Numbered from the stretch's first letter, positions 1 to 9,122 are shown. The stretch: DNA of 64,000 bases from Kordiimonas sp. SCSIO 12610 (GCF_024398015.1 NZ_CP073747.1:2973001-3037000); one strand, 5' to 3'. Numbers and translations: made by a program. The notes: generated from the sequence alone by a model not told the origin.

Positions 1-268
1 CGCGACTAAAATCATTAACCCATTCACCTCGGTTTTTATCGGCATACACATTATCGCCAATAAAAAGGAAAAGCTCAGGGTTATCCGCAGCAATTTGTTT
101 CCAGATTGGCTGTGCAATTTCTTCGTCAGCGCAGGAACCAAATGCAATCCTGGTCAAATTCTGTGAAGCATCTGGTAGTTTTGCAATTTTAGGTGCGTCA
201 GCGAGGAGCGCCTCATGACTAAAAACCACACTAGACATCAAGTAAACTGGAATAATAAACCGTTTCAT
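1..268 (-). CDS. PhoD-like secreted metallophosphatase, N-terminal part (cut by window edge)
   Basis: Only about the first 89 residues are in the window; the rest lies left of position 1. The translation begins MKRFIIPVYLMSSVVF, a signal peptide, followed by a mature region with FGSCAD and then LFLFIGDNVYAD. FGSC and GDNxYAD are metal-binding signatures of the PhoD/alkaline phosphatase D family of phosphomonoesterases and phosphodiesterases, which act outside the cytoplasm. The ATG at 268 has a good AGGTGG ribosome site. It starts 12 bases after the deoB stop, so it is probably the last gene of the cdd-deoA-deoB operon. Supplying nucleosides by removing phosphate from external nucleotides is an inference from that context. 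Confidence 0.75.
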   Translation of the reverse strand, partial: MKRFIIPVYLMSSVVFSHEALLADAPKIAKLPDASQNLTRIAFGSCADEEIAQPIWKQIAADNPELFLFIGDNVYADKNRGEWVNDFSR

Positions 269-280
269 ATTACCACCTTT

Positions 281-1504
281 CTATGTGGTTAGTGCACAAA
301 CACCCTCTTCGAGTGGTGCAATATTCAAATGACTAGCGACCGTTTGTCCAATATCGGCAAAACTGTCTCGCACACCAATATTACGCGCAGCAATATTTCG
401 TCCAAACGCAACAAAAGGGACATGCTCTCGTGTGTGGTCTGTCCCTGGCCATGTTGGGTCACACCCATGATCCGCCGTCAGGATCACCATATCATCATCT
501 TGTAATAGCGCCATTAATTCAGGAAGTCTGCTATCAAAATATTCAAGTGCCGCTGCATACCCGCCTACATTTCGGCGATGTCCAAAATTTTGATCAAAAT
601 CTACAAAATTTGTAAAAATTAACGATCCATCCGGTGCTGCTTTCGCCTCACTAAGTGTTGCGTCAAACAAAGCGGCGTTTCCAGTCGCTTTAATTTTTCG
701 CGTCAGTCCTTGATGGGCGAATATATCGGCAATCTTTCCAATAGAAATTACCTCGCGGCCATTTGCAGCAAGTTTATCAAGTAATGTTGGCGATGGTGGC
801 GGTGTCGCATAATCTCTGCGATTTCCCGTACGCTCGAATGTACCCTTTTCACCAATAAACGGGCGCGCAATGACACGACCAATTTCATATTCATCAACCA
901 ACTCACGGGCAACTTCACAAACGCTATATAGGCGGTCCAAACCAAAATGCTCTTCATGTGCAGCAATTTGAAATACACTATCGGCTGATGTGTAAACAAT
1001 CGGCATACCAGTACGAATGTGCTCTTCGCCCAATTCCTCTAAAACAACTGTACCTGAAGCATGTTTATTCCCAATAACACCGGGAAGTTTACATCGTTCT
1101 ACAAGCGCATTCGTTAACGCTTCTGGAAAACTAGGATATTCAGGTGGGAAATACCCCCAGTCAAATCTGACCGGAACACCAGCCATTTCCCAATGACCCG
1201 AGGGCGTATCCTTCCCATAGGACTGTTCCGCGCAAGCCCCGAACATGCCAGTCACCTCACCATCAAATCCAAGTTTTGCTGGTTCGTTTCCAGTTACGTT
1301 CTGATAGGCTTTGCCTAAACCTAGCTTTATCATGTTAGGTATCGCCAATGGCCCGGGCGTTGGGCGATCATCATTTACGTTCCCATTAGCGCACCATTCA
1401 GCAATATGGCCAAGCGTGTTCGCCCCAACATCGCCAAACTTATCAGCGTCAGTAGTTTCACCAATACCAAAACTATCGAGCACTAAAATGAACGATCTAG
1501 CCAT
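281..1504 (-). CDS. deoB: Phosphopentomutase DeoB
   Basis: This cytoplasmic enzyme moves the phosphate of (deoxy)ribose-1-phosphate to the 5 position, linking nucleoside phosphorylases to DeoC or the pentose phosphate route. The 407-residue length is normal for the family. It opens [16 protein letters not shown], with the metal-binding Asp at residue 10, and has the alkaline-phosphatase-superfamily metal sites [15 protein letters not shown] and [21 protein letters not shown]. The ATG at 1504 lies five bases after the deoA stop behind AGGATAGG, so it is translated from the same message as cdd and deoA. Confidence 0.97.
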   Translation of the reverse strand: MARSFILVLDSFGIGETTDADKFGDVGANTLGHIAEWCANGNVNDDRPTPGPLAIPNMIKLGLGKAYQNVTGNEPAKLGFDGEVTGMFGACAEQSYGKDTPSGHWEMAGVPVRFDWGYFPPEYPSFPEALTNALVERCKLPGVIGNKHASGTVVLEELGEEHIRTGMPIVYTSADSVFQIAAHEEHFGLDRLYSVCEVARELVDEYEIGRVIARPFIGEKGTFERTGNRRDYATPPPSPTLLDKLAANGREVISIGKIADIFAHQGLTRKIKATGNAALFDATLSEAKAAPDGSLIFTNFVDFDQNFGHRRNVGGYAAALEYFDSRLPELMALLQDDDMVILTADHGCDPTWPGTDHTREHVPFVAFGRNIAARNIGVRDSFADIGQTVASHLNIAPLEEGVCALTT

Positions 1505-1509
1505 TGTAC

Positions 1510-2859
1510 CTATCCTTCAATCACATTCGTAACAACCGGGGACATATTGGGTTGCCCCTCAGACACAACAAATGCACCCTTTAATGTTTCTTCGGCAATA
1601 TCTGCATCCGCTTCATTCTTCGCATAAACCATAGCGATTGGTTTATCCCGGTCTACTCGATCACCGATTTGAGCAATCTCTGTAATACCGACAGAGTGAT
1701 CAATAGCATGGCCAGGGTTTACTCTTCCACCACCAAGGGCCACAACTGCTACACCAATAGCCCTCGTATCCATAGCAGAGACAAAACCAGTATCCTTCAC
1801 ATAGACCGCGCGCTCGACTGGCGCAATATCAAGATACTTGGTTGGATTTTCTATGAAATCAATCGGGCCCTTTTGAGCGGCTACCATCTTTGCAAATATT
1901 TCAAGGGCTCGCCCGTTTTCAAGAGCAGCTTTTGCATGAGACCTCGCCTCTGACGGCGTTGAATATATTTTCCCAAGCGACGCCATATGAGCAGCCAGAC
2001 CAAGTGTCACATCAACAAGCCGCTGGTCTGCAGAACCAGGATTACGCAGGAATTCGACAGTCTCAATCAGCTCTACAGCGTTACCAGCTGTTCGCCCTAA
2101 AACCTGATTCATATCGGTGAGGAGTGCTGTTGTAGGCACGCCGGCCGCGTTTGCCACTCTTACTATATTCTCAGCAAGTATTTGGGCTTTCGGTGCGCTA
2201 TCCATAAAAGCACCGTTCCCAAACTTCACATCCATAACCAAGGCATTAAGGCCTGCTGCCAGTTTCTTGGACAGAATAGATGCGGTAATCAGAGGAACTG
2301 ACTCCACTGTTGCTGTAACGTCCCGAACACCATAAAATCTTTTGTCAGCAGGGGCCAAGTTTGCTGTTTGCCCAATAATTGAACAGCCAATTTCCTTCGT
2401 GATACCTGCAAATACCTCTACATCTGGAAAAGCATCGTAACCCGGTATAGACTCTAGCTTATCTAGTGTACCGCCAGTATGCCCAAGCCCACGACCAGAA
2501 ATCATAGGGACATACCCGCCAATCGCTGCAACGATCGGAGCAAGCATAAGGCTAACTTTATCACCAACGCCGCCTGTAGAATGCTTATCAACGATTGGAG
2601 CATCTTTGTCGAAACCATAGTCGCCCCAATTAATAACAGTCCCGGAATCGCGCATCGAAAGCGTAAGCGCAGCCCCCTCTTCCGGTGTCATTCCATTGAA
2701 AAACACTGCCATCGCTAACGCTGATATTTGTGCGTCAGTAACGCTAGCATCTGTAATACCAGCAACAAAGTCTGCAATCTGAGCGTCAGTCAAAGTGGCG
2801 CCATCGCGTTTTTGCCGAATGATTTCCTGTGGTAAAAAACTACCCTTATTATCCATCAT
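1510..2859 (-). CDS. deoA: Thymidine phosphorylase DeoA
   Basis: It splits thymidine or deoxyuridine with phosphate into base and deoxyribose-1-phosphate, which DeoB encoded next to it takes over. At 449 residues it matches the bacterial DeoA length. The signature [12 protein letters not shown] (residues 90-101) of the phosphate and nucleoside site is intact, as is the glycine-rich [17 protein letters not shown] stretch that follows. Two ATG codons occur in tandem at the start (2859 and 2856). The gene begins 11 bases after the cdd stop and ends 5 bases before deoB, a tight operon arrangement. Confidence 0.97.
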   Translation of the reverse strand: MMDNKGSFLPQEIIRQKRDGATLTDAQIADFVAGITDASVTDAQISALAMAVFFNGMTPEEGAALTLSMRDSGTVINWGDYGFDKDAPIVDKHSTGGVGDKVSLMLAPIVAAIGGYVPMISGRGLGHTGGTLDKLESIPGYDAFPDVEVFAGITKEIGCSIIGQTANLAPADKRFYGVRDVTATVESVPLITASILSKKLAAGLNALVMDVKFGNGAFMDSAPKAQILAENIVRVANAAGVPTTALLTDMNQVLGRTAGNAVELIETVEFLRNPGSADQRLVDVTLGLAAHMASLGKIYSTPSEARSHAKAALENGRALEIFAKMVAAQKGPIDFIENPTKYLDIAPVERAVYVKDTGFVSAMDTRAIGVAVVALGGGRVNPGHAIDHSVGITEIAQIGDRVDRDKPIAMVYAKNEADADIAEETLKGAFVVSEGQPNMSPVVTNVIEG

Positions 2860-2870
2860 AATTCTCGTTT

Positions 2871-3278
2871 TTATTTTTCTAGATTTTCTGGCCCAAAGGA
2901 GTAAGGCAACAATTCATCTAAAGTAGTCTCAAGCAAGACAGTATTTTCATTATCACAAACATATATTGCCGTTTTTGCATCGCTGAATTCACGAATTCGC
3001 TGCCGACATCCACCACAAGGTGAACATAAGTGTTTTCCTGGCCCACTAATAACAATAGCCTCAATCTTGGATGAATGCTCAGCCAAGATCATATTTCCAA
3101 TCGCCAGAGCTTCTGCGCACATCCCAAGAGGATAGGCCGCGTTTTCAACATTACAGCCAGTATATATTTTACCATTTGATGATAAGACTGCAGCACCAAC
3201 AGGATGATCTGAATACGGCGCATGCGCGGATTGGCGTGCAACACTGGCAGCAGAAATTAATTTATCAATCTCAGACAT
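2871..3278 (-). CDS. cdd: Cytidine deaminase
   Basis: It converts cytidine and deoxycytidine to uridine and deoxyuridine, which DeoA and Upp can then use. The 135-residue form is the short, tetrameric zinc type. The zinc and proton-transfer residues are visible as C54-A-E56 and the PCGGC pair C88/C91, and the substrate motif GCNVENAAYP is at 41-50. It is the first gene of the leftward cdd-deoA-deoB-phosphatase operon. Its upstream region, shared with upp, carries the palindromes described at 3370-3400. Confidence 0.96.
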   Translation of the reverse strand: MSEIDKLISAASVARQSAHAPYSDHPVGAAVLSSNGKIYTGCNVENAAYPLGMCAEALAIGNMILAEHSSKIEAIVISGPGKHLCSPCGGCRQRIREFSDAKTAIYVCDNENTVLLETTLDELLPYSFGPENLEK

Positions 3279-3369
3279 ATCACTCTCAAATGTAAGTTTT
3301 CTTTTATAACGCTTCTTTTATTATCGACACAGCGTATAGATATCACGTAAAAAACCAGAGAGATAGAAT

Positions 3370-3400
3370 TTGGTCAATCATTTTTGACCAATCAGTCAAG
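3370..3400. promoter_or_regulatory. Candidate operator cluster between cdd and upp
   Basis: Three half-sites of GGTCAA/TTGACC type lie in the 217-base divergent gap. TTGGTCAA at 3370-3377 and TTGACCAA at 3384-3391 form a perfect 8-base inverted repeat with six bases between. TTGAC at 3384-3388 also pairs with GTCAA at 3395-3399 across six bases. The second form is nearly the same as the palindrome upstream of deoC at 9105-9122. Half-sites on both strands resemble TTGACC-type -35 elements, so a bound repressor could block promoters in both directions. The regulator is not encoded here, and its family is unknown. Confidence 0.6.
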
Positions 3401-3495
3401 ATTCATTCGACAATTAAATTAGAATTGCATATGAAGATTTACAAAAATACTCATTTAACAGAAATCAAGACTGGTATTTTGAAGGGCAATTTTCA

Positions 3496-4134
3496 ATGAC
3501 ATCAAATGTTACCATCGTCGATCATCCTCTTGTGCAACATAAGTTAACACTTATGCGCAGACGCGAGGCAAGCACCGCAGAATTCAGAAAATTATTACGC
3601 GAAATCGGCTTATTCCTAGGATACGAGGCCCTTCGGGACCTCCAGTTAGGCAAGATAAATATCGAAACACCCGTATGCGCAACAGAGGCGCCTGTTCTGG
3701 CTGGGAAGAAATTAACATTCATTTCTGTTCTACGTGCTGGCGATGGCCTTCTTGGACCGATGTTGGATCTGGTTCCATCAGCACGTGTTGGCCAGATCGG
3801 CCTTGCCAGAGATGAGAAAACGCTGCAACCAACCAAATATTTCTTCAAAGTTCCAAAAGGTTTGGCAGAACGAACCACTGTTGTTCTGGACCCAATGCTG
3901 GCAACTGGGAATTCGGCTGTTCGTGCAATCGAAGAGATTAAAGCGGTTGGCGCAAAAGATATTCGCTTCGTCTGCTTACTTGCAGCGCCCGAAGGAATTG
4001 AGACATTTACAAAAGCACATCCTGATGTTCCTGTGGTGACAGCGTCAATTGACGAAAAACTTAACGAGAAAAGTTATATTGTTCCCGGACTCGGCGATGC
4101 TGGTGATCGTTTGTTCGGAACTAAAGGGGTTTAA
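3496..4134 (+). CDS. upp: Uracil phosphoribosyltransferase
   Basis: It joins uracil to PRPP to give UMP, saving the base released by pyrimidine nucleoside breakdown. The 212-residue length fits the family. The PRPP-binding loop is seen as [14 protein letters not shown], and the conserved C-terminal [15 protein letters not shown] segment that contacts uracil is complete. The ATG at 3496 follows AAGGG at a suitable distance. It leads the rightward operon with the purine phosphoribosyltransferase, only five bases downstream, and the purine nucleoside phosphorylase, and it faces cdd across the shared operator region. Confidence 0.96.
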   Translation: MTSNVTIVDHPLVQHKLTLMRRREASTAEFRKLLREIGLFLGYEALRDLQLGKINIETPVCATEAPVLAGKKLTFISVLRAGDGLLGPMLDLVPSARVGQIGLARDEKTLQPTKYFFKVPKGLAERTTVVLDPMLATGNSAVRAIEEIKAVGAKDIRFVCLLAAPEGIETFTKAHPDVPVVTASIDEKLNEKSYIVPGLGDAGDRLFGTKGV

Positions 4135-4139
4135 GGTTT

Positions 4140-4697
4140 ATGAGTGTTCAAAAACATTATGTAACAGCACAGGAATTACTGGACGATTCCTTTCAGCTTG
4201 GCATTCAAATTCTTAAAAGTGGTTTTCTTCCGAAGTTTATCGTTGGCGTATGGCGCGGAGGCACCCCAACAGGTATAGCCGTTCAGGAGATACTGGATTA
4301 TTACAAGGTTCAAACCGACCACATTGCTATTCGCACTTCCAGTTACATCGGTATGCAGCAACAGAAAGAGGTAAAAGTTCACGGCATGGAATATATCGTG
4401 AACAACATCAATGCAGAAGATAGCCTTCTGATTGTTGACGATGTATTTGATTCTGGTCGTTCAATCGACGCTATTATTGCGCATTTGAAAGAAAAGTGCC
4501 GTAGAAACACACCGGAAGTTATCAAGATTGCTACCGTTTTCTACAAGCCGGAACGCAACGTTACCAAGCTTGTGCCTGATTTCTATTGCCACGAAACAGA
4601 TGACTGGCTCGTATTTCCGCATGAGCTAACGGATATGAGCGTAGAAGAAATCAAAGAACACAAAGGGCTAGAGCTACCAGAAATCGACCTCGGTTAA
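4140..4697 (+). CDS. Hypoxanthine/xanthine-type purine phosphoribosyltransferase
   Basis: This 185-residue type I phosphoribosyltransferase probably makes IMP, XMP or GMP from the free base and PRPP. The PRPP loop LLIVDDVFDSGRS is clear, and IVGVWRGGTPTG near residue 36 is the pyrophosphate-binding loop. The C-terminal half carries a WLVFPHE motif typical of Gpt/Hpt-like proteins. Sequence alone does not fix the base preference. It sits between upp and purine nucleoside phosphorylase, so taking the purine base released by the latter is the simplest reading. Confidence 0.85.
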   Translation: MSVQKHYVTAQELLDDSFQLGIQILKSGFLPKFIVGVWRGGTPTGIAVQEILDYYKVQTDHIAIRTSSYIGMQQQKEVKVHGMEYIVNNINAEDSLLIVDDVFDSGRSIDAIIAHLKEKCRRNTPEVIKIATVFYKPERNVTKLVPDFYCHETDDWLVFPHELTDMSVEEIKEHKGLELPEIDLG

Positions 4698-4725
4698 CTG
4701 GTTTACCTGATACAAGGACAAAACT

Positions 4726-5544
4726 ATGTCATATGAAAATATTCAAGCATGCGCAGAATTTGTACGCGGCAAAGTGAACGGTGATATCCCAAAAACCGCG
4801 ATGATTCTCGGAAGTGGGCTCAATAGCCTCGCTGATTCAATAGAAGACGCAGTGGTATTCCCTTTCAATGAGCTCCCTCATTTCCCTGTTACAACTGTGC
4901 AAGGGCATGCTGGTCGAATGCTGATCGGAAAATTGGAAGGCGTACCTGTTATTTGCATGCAAGGCCGTGTTCATGGCTATGAAGGGCATAGCGGTGAGAA
5001 ATTGGCTTTCGCTACACGCGTCTTGTGGGCTCTCGGCGTTGAAACTCTCGTCGTTACAAATGCAGCAGGCAGCCTTGATACAGAAGCGGCTCCTGGTAGT
5101 TTGATGGCAATCACTGACCATATCAATCTATCAGGGATTAACCCGCTTACCGGTATTAACGATGACCGTATTGGTGTTCGCTTTCCCGATATGGGGAACG
5201 CATGGGACGCTGAATTAACACAAAAGCTACACAAGGCCGCTGATGGTCTTGATTTCCCATTATTCAGCGGGGTCTATATCATGGTTAAAGGGCCAAACTT
5301 TGAAACACCGGCTGAAATTCGCGCCTTTAGAACAATGGGTGCAAACGCGGTTGGCATGTCAACCGTTCCGGAATGTCTGGCTGCCCGCCACTGCGGCATG
5401 AAAGTTGTTGGCATCAGCTCAATCACCAATTATGCCGCTGGAATGGTGGAAGGTGAGCTCACTCATGATGAGACAATGGAATATGGTGCAAAGGCGGCGG
5501 TTAATCTTGAAAAATTACTGCGTAAATTTGTGCAGGATATTTAA
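4726..5544 (+). CDS. Purine nucleoside phosphorylase (trimeric, type I family)
   Basis: It cleaves inosine, guanosine and their deoxy forms with phosphate, giving a purine base and (deoxy)ribose-1-phosphate. The 272-residue protein has the features of the trimeric PNP/MTAP family: MILGSGLN, VQGHAGRMLIG, GYEGHSG, the base-site KGPNFETPAEIR and VGMSTVPE. These set it apart from the hexameric DeoD type. It starts 28 bases after the preceding phosphoribosyltransferase behind AAGGACA and ends just before a strong terminator. The sugar phosphate it releases feeds DeoB and DeoC. Confidence 0.93.
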   Translation: MSYENIQACAEFVRGKVNGDIPKTAMILGSGLNSLADSIEDAVVFPFNELPHFPVTTVQGHAGRMLIGKLEGVPVICMQGRVHGYEGHSGEKLAFATRVLWALGVETLVVTNAAGSLDTEAAPGSLMAITDHINLSGINPLTGINDDRIGVRFPDMGNAWDAELTQKLHKAADGLDFPLFSGVYIMVKGPNFETPAEIRAFRTMGANAVGMSTVPECLAARHCGMKVVGISSITNYAAGMVEGELTHDETMEYGAKAAVNLEKLLRKFVQDI

Positions 5545-5568
5545 TCCGTTACATTTACTCCATGACCC

Positions 5569-5601
5569 AAAAAGCCGACGAGAGTTTCGTCGGCTTTTTT
5601 T
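5569..5601. terminator. Bidirectional intrinsic terminator
   Basis: A perfect 13-base inverted repeat, AAAAAGCCGACGA (5569-5581) and TCGTCGGCTTTTT (5587-5599), has a five-base GAGTT loop. It is followed by T residues on both strands. It sits between the convergent ends of the purine nucleoside phosphorylase and ALDH16-type genes and can stop transcription from both. Confidence 0.92.
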
Positions 5602-5618
5602 ATAAGTAAGGTTACACC

Positions 5619-8027
5619 CTAGTAACTTCCGCTTTTTGTATTCTGGTCACCATATGGTACCCAGATATTTTTAACCTCGATTGCTTTTTCAAGGATAAAG
5701 CGGCTTGCCAGTGTTTTGGTATCGAACCAATCGTAGGCCTTGCCATAACTAACCCACGTGCGCTTCATGTTTTCAGCGGCATGTGTTTCAACCATTGCAG
5801 CACCCTTCTGGTCGCCAAAATACCACAAACCATCTATACCCAAGTGCTTCGCAAGCGGCGCAGCAAGAGCATCACGGCCACCAGTCACAATATTCACAAC
5901 ACCCGCAGGCAAATCAGATGTTTCCAGTATTTGATAGAAATCCGTTGCAAATGATGGATACCGTTCGCTCGGAATAATAATCGTACTGTTCCCCATGGCA
6001 ATTGCATGGCTCATTAACGTTACAAACCCAAGAAGTGGCGCTTCGTCCGGGCAAGCAATTCCCATCACGCCTAGCGGTTCATTCATTGCAATTGCAACGC
6101 CGCGCATTGGCGGCTCATGCACGCGCCCTTCAAATTTGTCTGCGTATGCAGCCGCACTGAACAGACGCTGGATAGAAAGTTCTACTTCTTCGTTCGCCCG
6201 TTTCGCAGACACGCCTGTCAGGCTTTGAAGTTTGTTTGAAAACTCCTCGAACCGATAGCCGAGGTTTTCTGCGATATAATATAAAATCTGAGCCTTTAAA
6301 TGCGATGTTGTCGCTGCCCAACCACCAGCAGCCGTAGCCGCCTCAACAGCGTTTCTTATATCTTTATAATTACCCTCAGCAACAAGGCCTGCATATTTGC
6401 CCTTATGATCCCATATTTCCCGAGAGTCACCACCGTCTGGGCGTGCTTGCTTGCCGCCCATATAATGCTTTGCAGTTTGGTCCACACCAGGCATGCCACC
6501 AGTATTTTTGGGCATAGTCAATTGCTCAGGCATTTGTATAGGCGTAGCATTCTTCAATTTTGCTTCAAACTTAGGTTTCAGGTATGCGAGCATACCCTCA
6601 TGACCGCCCTCGCGTCCAAATCCTGATTCGCGGTAACCACCAAAGCCAACGGCTGCATCAAACATATTGGCGCCATTAACCCATACTACACCCGCCTTAA
6701 GCGCAGGAGCAACTTCAAGCGCCCGTGAAACGCTCTCGGACCAAACGCTGGCTGCAAGCCCGTAGCGGGAGTTATTTGCGAGCGAAACTGCTTCCTGCTG
6801 TGTGCGGAAAGTGATTGTCGTCAAAACAGGGCCAAAAATTTCTTCCCGCAGAAGCGTATTTTCCATTCCGACATCTGTCACCAGTGTCGGAGCCATAAAC
6901 ACGCCCTCACCCGGTAACTGGCATGGTGCCTGCCAGACACTTGCGCCTTCTTCAACACCAGTTTTTATAAGGCCCTCAATGCGTTCCTTTTGAACCTTAT
7001 CGATCAAGGCACCTACATCAATACATTTATCAAGGCTATCACCTACACGAAGCTGAGACATACGCGCCTTGAGTTTCTCAATGAAACGGTCGGCGATGCC
7101 CTCTTGAATCAAAAGACGAGAACCAGCGCAGCAAACCTGCCCTTGGTTAAACCAGATGGCATCCACAAGACCTTCAATTGCACCATCGATATCAGCATCT
7201 TCGAAGACAATATAAGGCCCTTTACCGCCTAACTCCAATGTCAGTTTCTTACCCGTTCCCGCAACCGAACGACGAATTAATTTACCCACGTCAGTTGATC
7301 CGGTGAAAGCAACCTTATCCACATCGCCGTCAACAACCATCGCGCCAACATCACCATCACCGGTTACAATATTCAGAACGCCTTTTGGAAGGCCCGCTTC
7401 TTCACACAATTCAGCAAACTTGATAGAGGTTAAGCTTGTGAACTCAGCTGGCTTGAGAACAACAGTGTTACCTGCCGCGAGCGCTGGCGCAACTTTCCAA
7501 GCAAGCATCAAAAGCGGGAAATTCCAAGGAATAACCTGACCTGCTACGCCGAGCGCTTCATAGTCAGCATATTCGTCATCAATCAACTGCGCCCATCCTG
7601 CGTGATGGTAGAAATGGCGCGCCACAAGTGGAATATCGAGATCACGGCTTTCGCGGATAGGTTTGCCGTTATCAAGCGATTCCAGAACCGCCAAGATACG
7701 GGAATGCTTTTGAACCAACCGCGCTAATGCATATAAATAACGCGCACGACCATGCCCACCAAGGGCGCCCCACTTTGCCTGGGCTTTGCGCGCTGAAGCA
7801 ATCGCAAGATCAACATTTTCTTGGCTAGCAACTGTAATATCTGTCAGCTTTTCGCCTGTAGACGGTGCGTACGATGCTATTTTGGCAGCACCCTCAGGCT
7901 TGATCCATTCACCGTTAATATAAAGACCCAACTGCCCACCATGTGAAGACAGCCATTCATCGGCTTTTGCCCTGCTTTCAGGGGCTGGTGCATAATCCAT
8001 GCTTGCAAACTTTTCTGCTACACTCAT
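5619..8027 (-). CDS. Two-domain aldehyde dehydrogenase, ALDH16-like
   Basis: At 802 residues it is far longer than a usual ALDH (about 500) and matches the ALDH16 family, in which a second, non-catalytic ALDH-like domain follows the first. The N-terminal domain looks active: PWNF at 167-170, general base E265 in LELGGKG and nucleophile C299 in NQGQVCC. The second half (from about 540) repeats ALDH fold segments such as GVMGIACPDEAPLLGF but lacks the Cys motif. The gene starts 12 bases after deoC, so its likely job is oxidising the acetaldehyde made by DeoC. Cofactor and substrate range are not visible. Confidence 0.9.
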   Translation of the reverse strand: MSVAEKFASMDYAPAPESRAKADEWLSSHGGQLGLYINGEWIKPEGAAKIASYAPSTGEKLTDITVASQENVDLAIASARKAQAKWGALGGHGRARYLYALARLVQKHSRILAVLESLDNGKPIRESRDLDIPLVARHFYHHAGWAQLIDDEYADYEALGVAGQVIPWNFPLLMLAWKVAPALAAGNTVVLKPAEFTSLTSIKFAELCEEAGLPKGVLNIVTGDGDVGAMVVDGDVDKVAFTGSTDVGKLIRRSVAGTGKKLTLELGGKGPYIVFEDADIDGAIEGLVDAIWFNQGQVCCAGSRLLIQEGIADRFIEKLKARMSQLRVGDSLDKCIDVGALIDKVQKERIEGLIKTGVEEGASVWQAPCQLPGEGVFMAPTLVTDVGMENTLLREEIFGPVLTTITFRTQQEAVSLANNSRYGLAASVWSESVSRALEVAPALKAGVVWVNGANMFDAAVGFGGYRESGFGREGGHEGMLAYLKPKFEAKLKNATPIQMPEQLTMPKNTGGMPGVDQTAKHYMGGKQARPDGGDSREIWDHKGKYAGLVAEGNYKDIRNAVEAATAAGGWAATTSHLKAQILYYIAENLGYRFEEFSNKLQSLTGVSAKRANEEVELSIQRLFSAAAYADKFEGRVHEPPMRGVAIAMNEPLGVMGIACPDEAPLLGFVTLMSHAIAMGNSTIIIPSERYPSFATDFYQILETSDLPAGVVNIVTGGRDALAAPLAKHLGIDGLWYFGDQKGAAMVETHAAENMKRTWVSYGKAYDWFDTKTLASRFILEKAIEVKNIWVPYGDQNTKSGSY

Positions 8028-8039
8028 TGTCCTGTTCCC

Positions 8040-9026
8040 CTAACCTATTGGATGCCTGTATGATGCTGAATATCCACCAATAGCATGATATTCGAGCTGC
8101 CGTTCGATGTCACCGAGAAGCCCTGATGCACCAAACCTAAACAATTCAGGCTCCAACCACGCGCGGCCTAATTCTTCTTTCATAAGTACAAGGTACGTCA
8201 CAGCATCTTTTGCTTTTCGAATGCCACCCGCCGGCTTGTAGCCAACCTTAATACCTGTGCGTTCGTAAAAATCACGAATCTGCCGGACCATAACTAATGA
8301 AACCGGTAAGGTCGCGTTGACGCCTTCCATACCCGTGGACGTTTTGATGAAATCCGCACCGGCCATCATGGCTGTCATTGAGGCCTTGGCAACTTGTGTC
8401 AGGTTACCGTGCTCACCTGTTGCCAAAATAGCTTTCATGTGTGCACTGCCGCATGCTTCCTTAAAAGCTTTCACTTCTTCATAAAGCGCATGCCAATTGC
8501 CAGTCAGCACATGCGAACGCGTAATCACGATATCAATTTCTCTGGCACCAGCCGCTACAGATTTCCTGATCTCTTCTATGCGGGTTTCAATCGGCGCCAG
8601 TCCTGCTGGAAAGCCTGTTGAAACCGCAGCGACGGGAACGCCCGTCCCTTCAAGGGCTTTAACAGCGGTTTCAACCATTTCATGATAAACACAAACGGCA
8701 CCTGTTGTTAGCCCAAGGCTCTCCATCTCAAAGGATTTTAAGATGCTTTTCTGAACCGGGTTTCGGGCTTTCGCACATAAGCGCTTAACCCGACCAACCG
8801 TGTCATCACCAGCGAGTGTTGTCAGGTCAATACAACTGATCGCTTTTAACATGAAAGCAATCTGAGAGTCTTTTTTTACAGACCTACGCGCGCCCAGCGT
8901 GCCCACGCGGCGCTCGACAGCGCTTTTGTTGATCCGAATATCATCTAACCATTCTGGATGAAATGACGTTCCCTGGTTAACACATGTCGGGGCTCGTTCA
9001 ACGCCAACAGAAGTTTCTAGTGTCAT
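8040..9026 (-). CDS. deoC: Deoxyribose-phosphate aldolase DeoC
   Basis: It cleaves deoxyribose-5-phosphate to glyceraldehyde-3-phosphate and acetaldehyde. The Schiff-base lysine lies in ADFIKTSTG and the second active lysine in VGYKPAGGIRK. At 328 residues it is the long form, with about 60 extra N-terminal residues compared with the E. coli type. I use the ATG at 9026, which has GAGG six bases upstream, rather than an in-frame TTG four codons earlier. It is followed at once by the ALDH16-like gene. A palindrome at 9105-9122, about 80 bases upstream, probably controls it. Confidence 0.95.
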   Translation of the reverse strand: MTLETSVGVERAPTCVNQGTSFHPEWLDDIRINKSAVERRVGTLGARRSVKKDSQIAFMLKAISCIDLTTLAGDDTVGRVKRLCAKARNPVQKSILKSFEMESLGLTTGAVCVYHEMVETAVKALEGTGVPVAAVSTGFPAGLAPIETRIEEIRKSVAAGAREIDIVITRSHVLTGNWHALYEEVKAFKEACGSAHMKAILATGEHGNLTQVAKASMTAMMAGADFIKTSTGMEGVNATLPVSLVMVRQIRDFYERTGIKVGYKPAGGIRKAKDAVTYLVLMKEELGRAWLEPELFRFGASGLLGDIERQLEYHAIGGYSASYRHPIG

Positions 9027-9104
9027 AATAAACCTCAATCACATAACCGTACCTTAAGGGTATCGCTCAAGTGTTTCATTTTTGCTGGCGCTAAAAAGCC
9101 AAAT

Positions 9105-9122
9105 CTTGACCAAATGGTCAAG
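9105..9122. promoter_or_regulatory. Candidate operator upstream of deoC
   Basis: CTTGACC (9105-9111), four bases AAAT, then GGTCAAG (9116-9122) make a perfect 7-base inverted repeat. Written as TTGAC-N6-GTCAA it matches the site at 3384-3399 between cdd and upp at 14 of 17 positions when the trailing G is included. It overlaps the TGA stop codon of the upstream permease gene. It would allow deoC and the aldehyde dehydrogenase to be controlled separately from, or together with, read-through from the permease. TTGACC on the minus strand could also serve as a -35 element. Confidence 0.6.

Noticed and set aside
430-615. A short plus-strand reading frame inside deoB
   Set aside because: It lies wholly in the opposite strand of a clear gene and has no family features.
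8040-9038. The TTG start at 9038 for deoC
   Set aside because: The ATG at 9026 has a GAGG ribosome site six bases upstream. The TTG has none.
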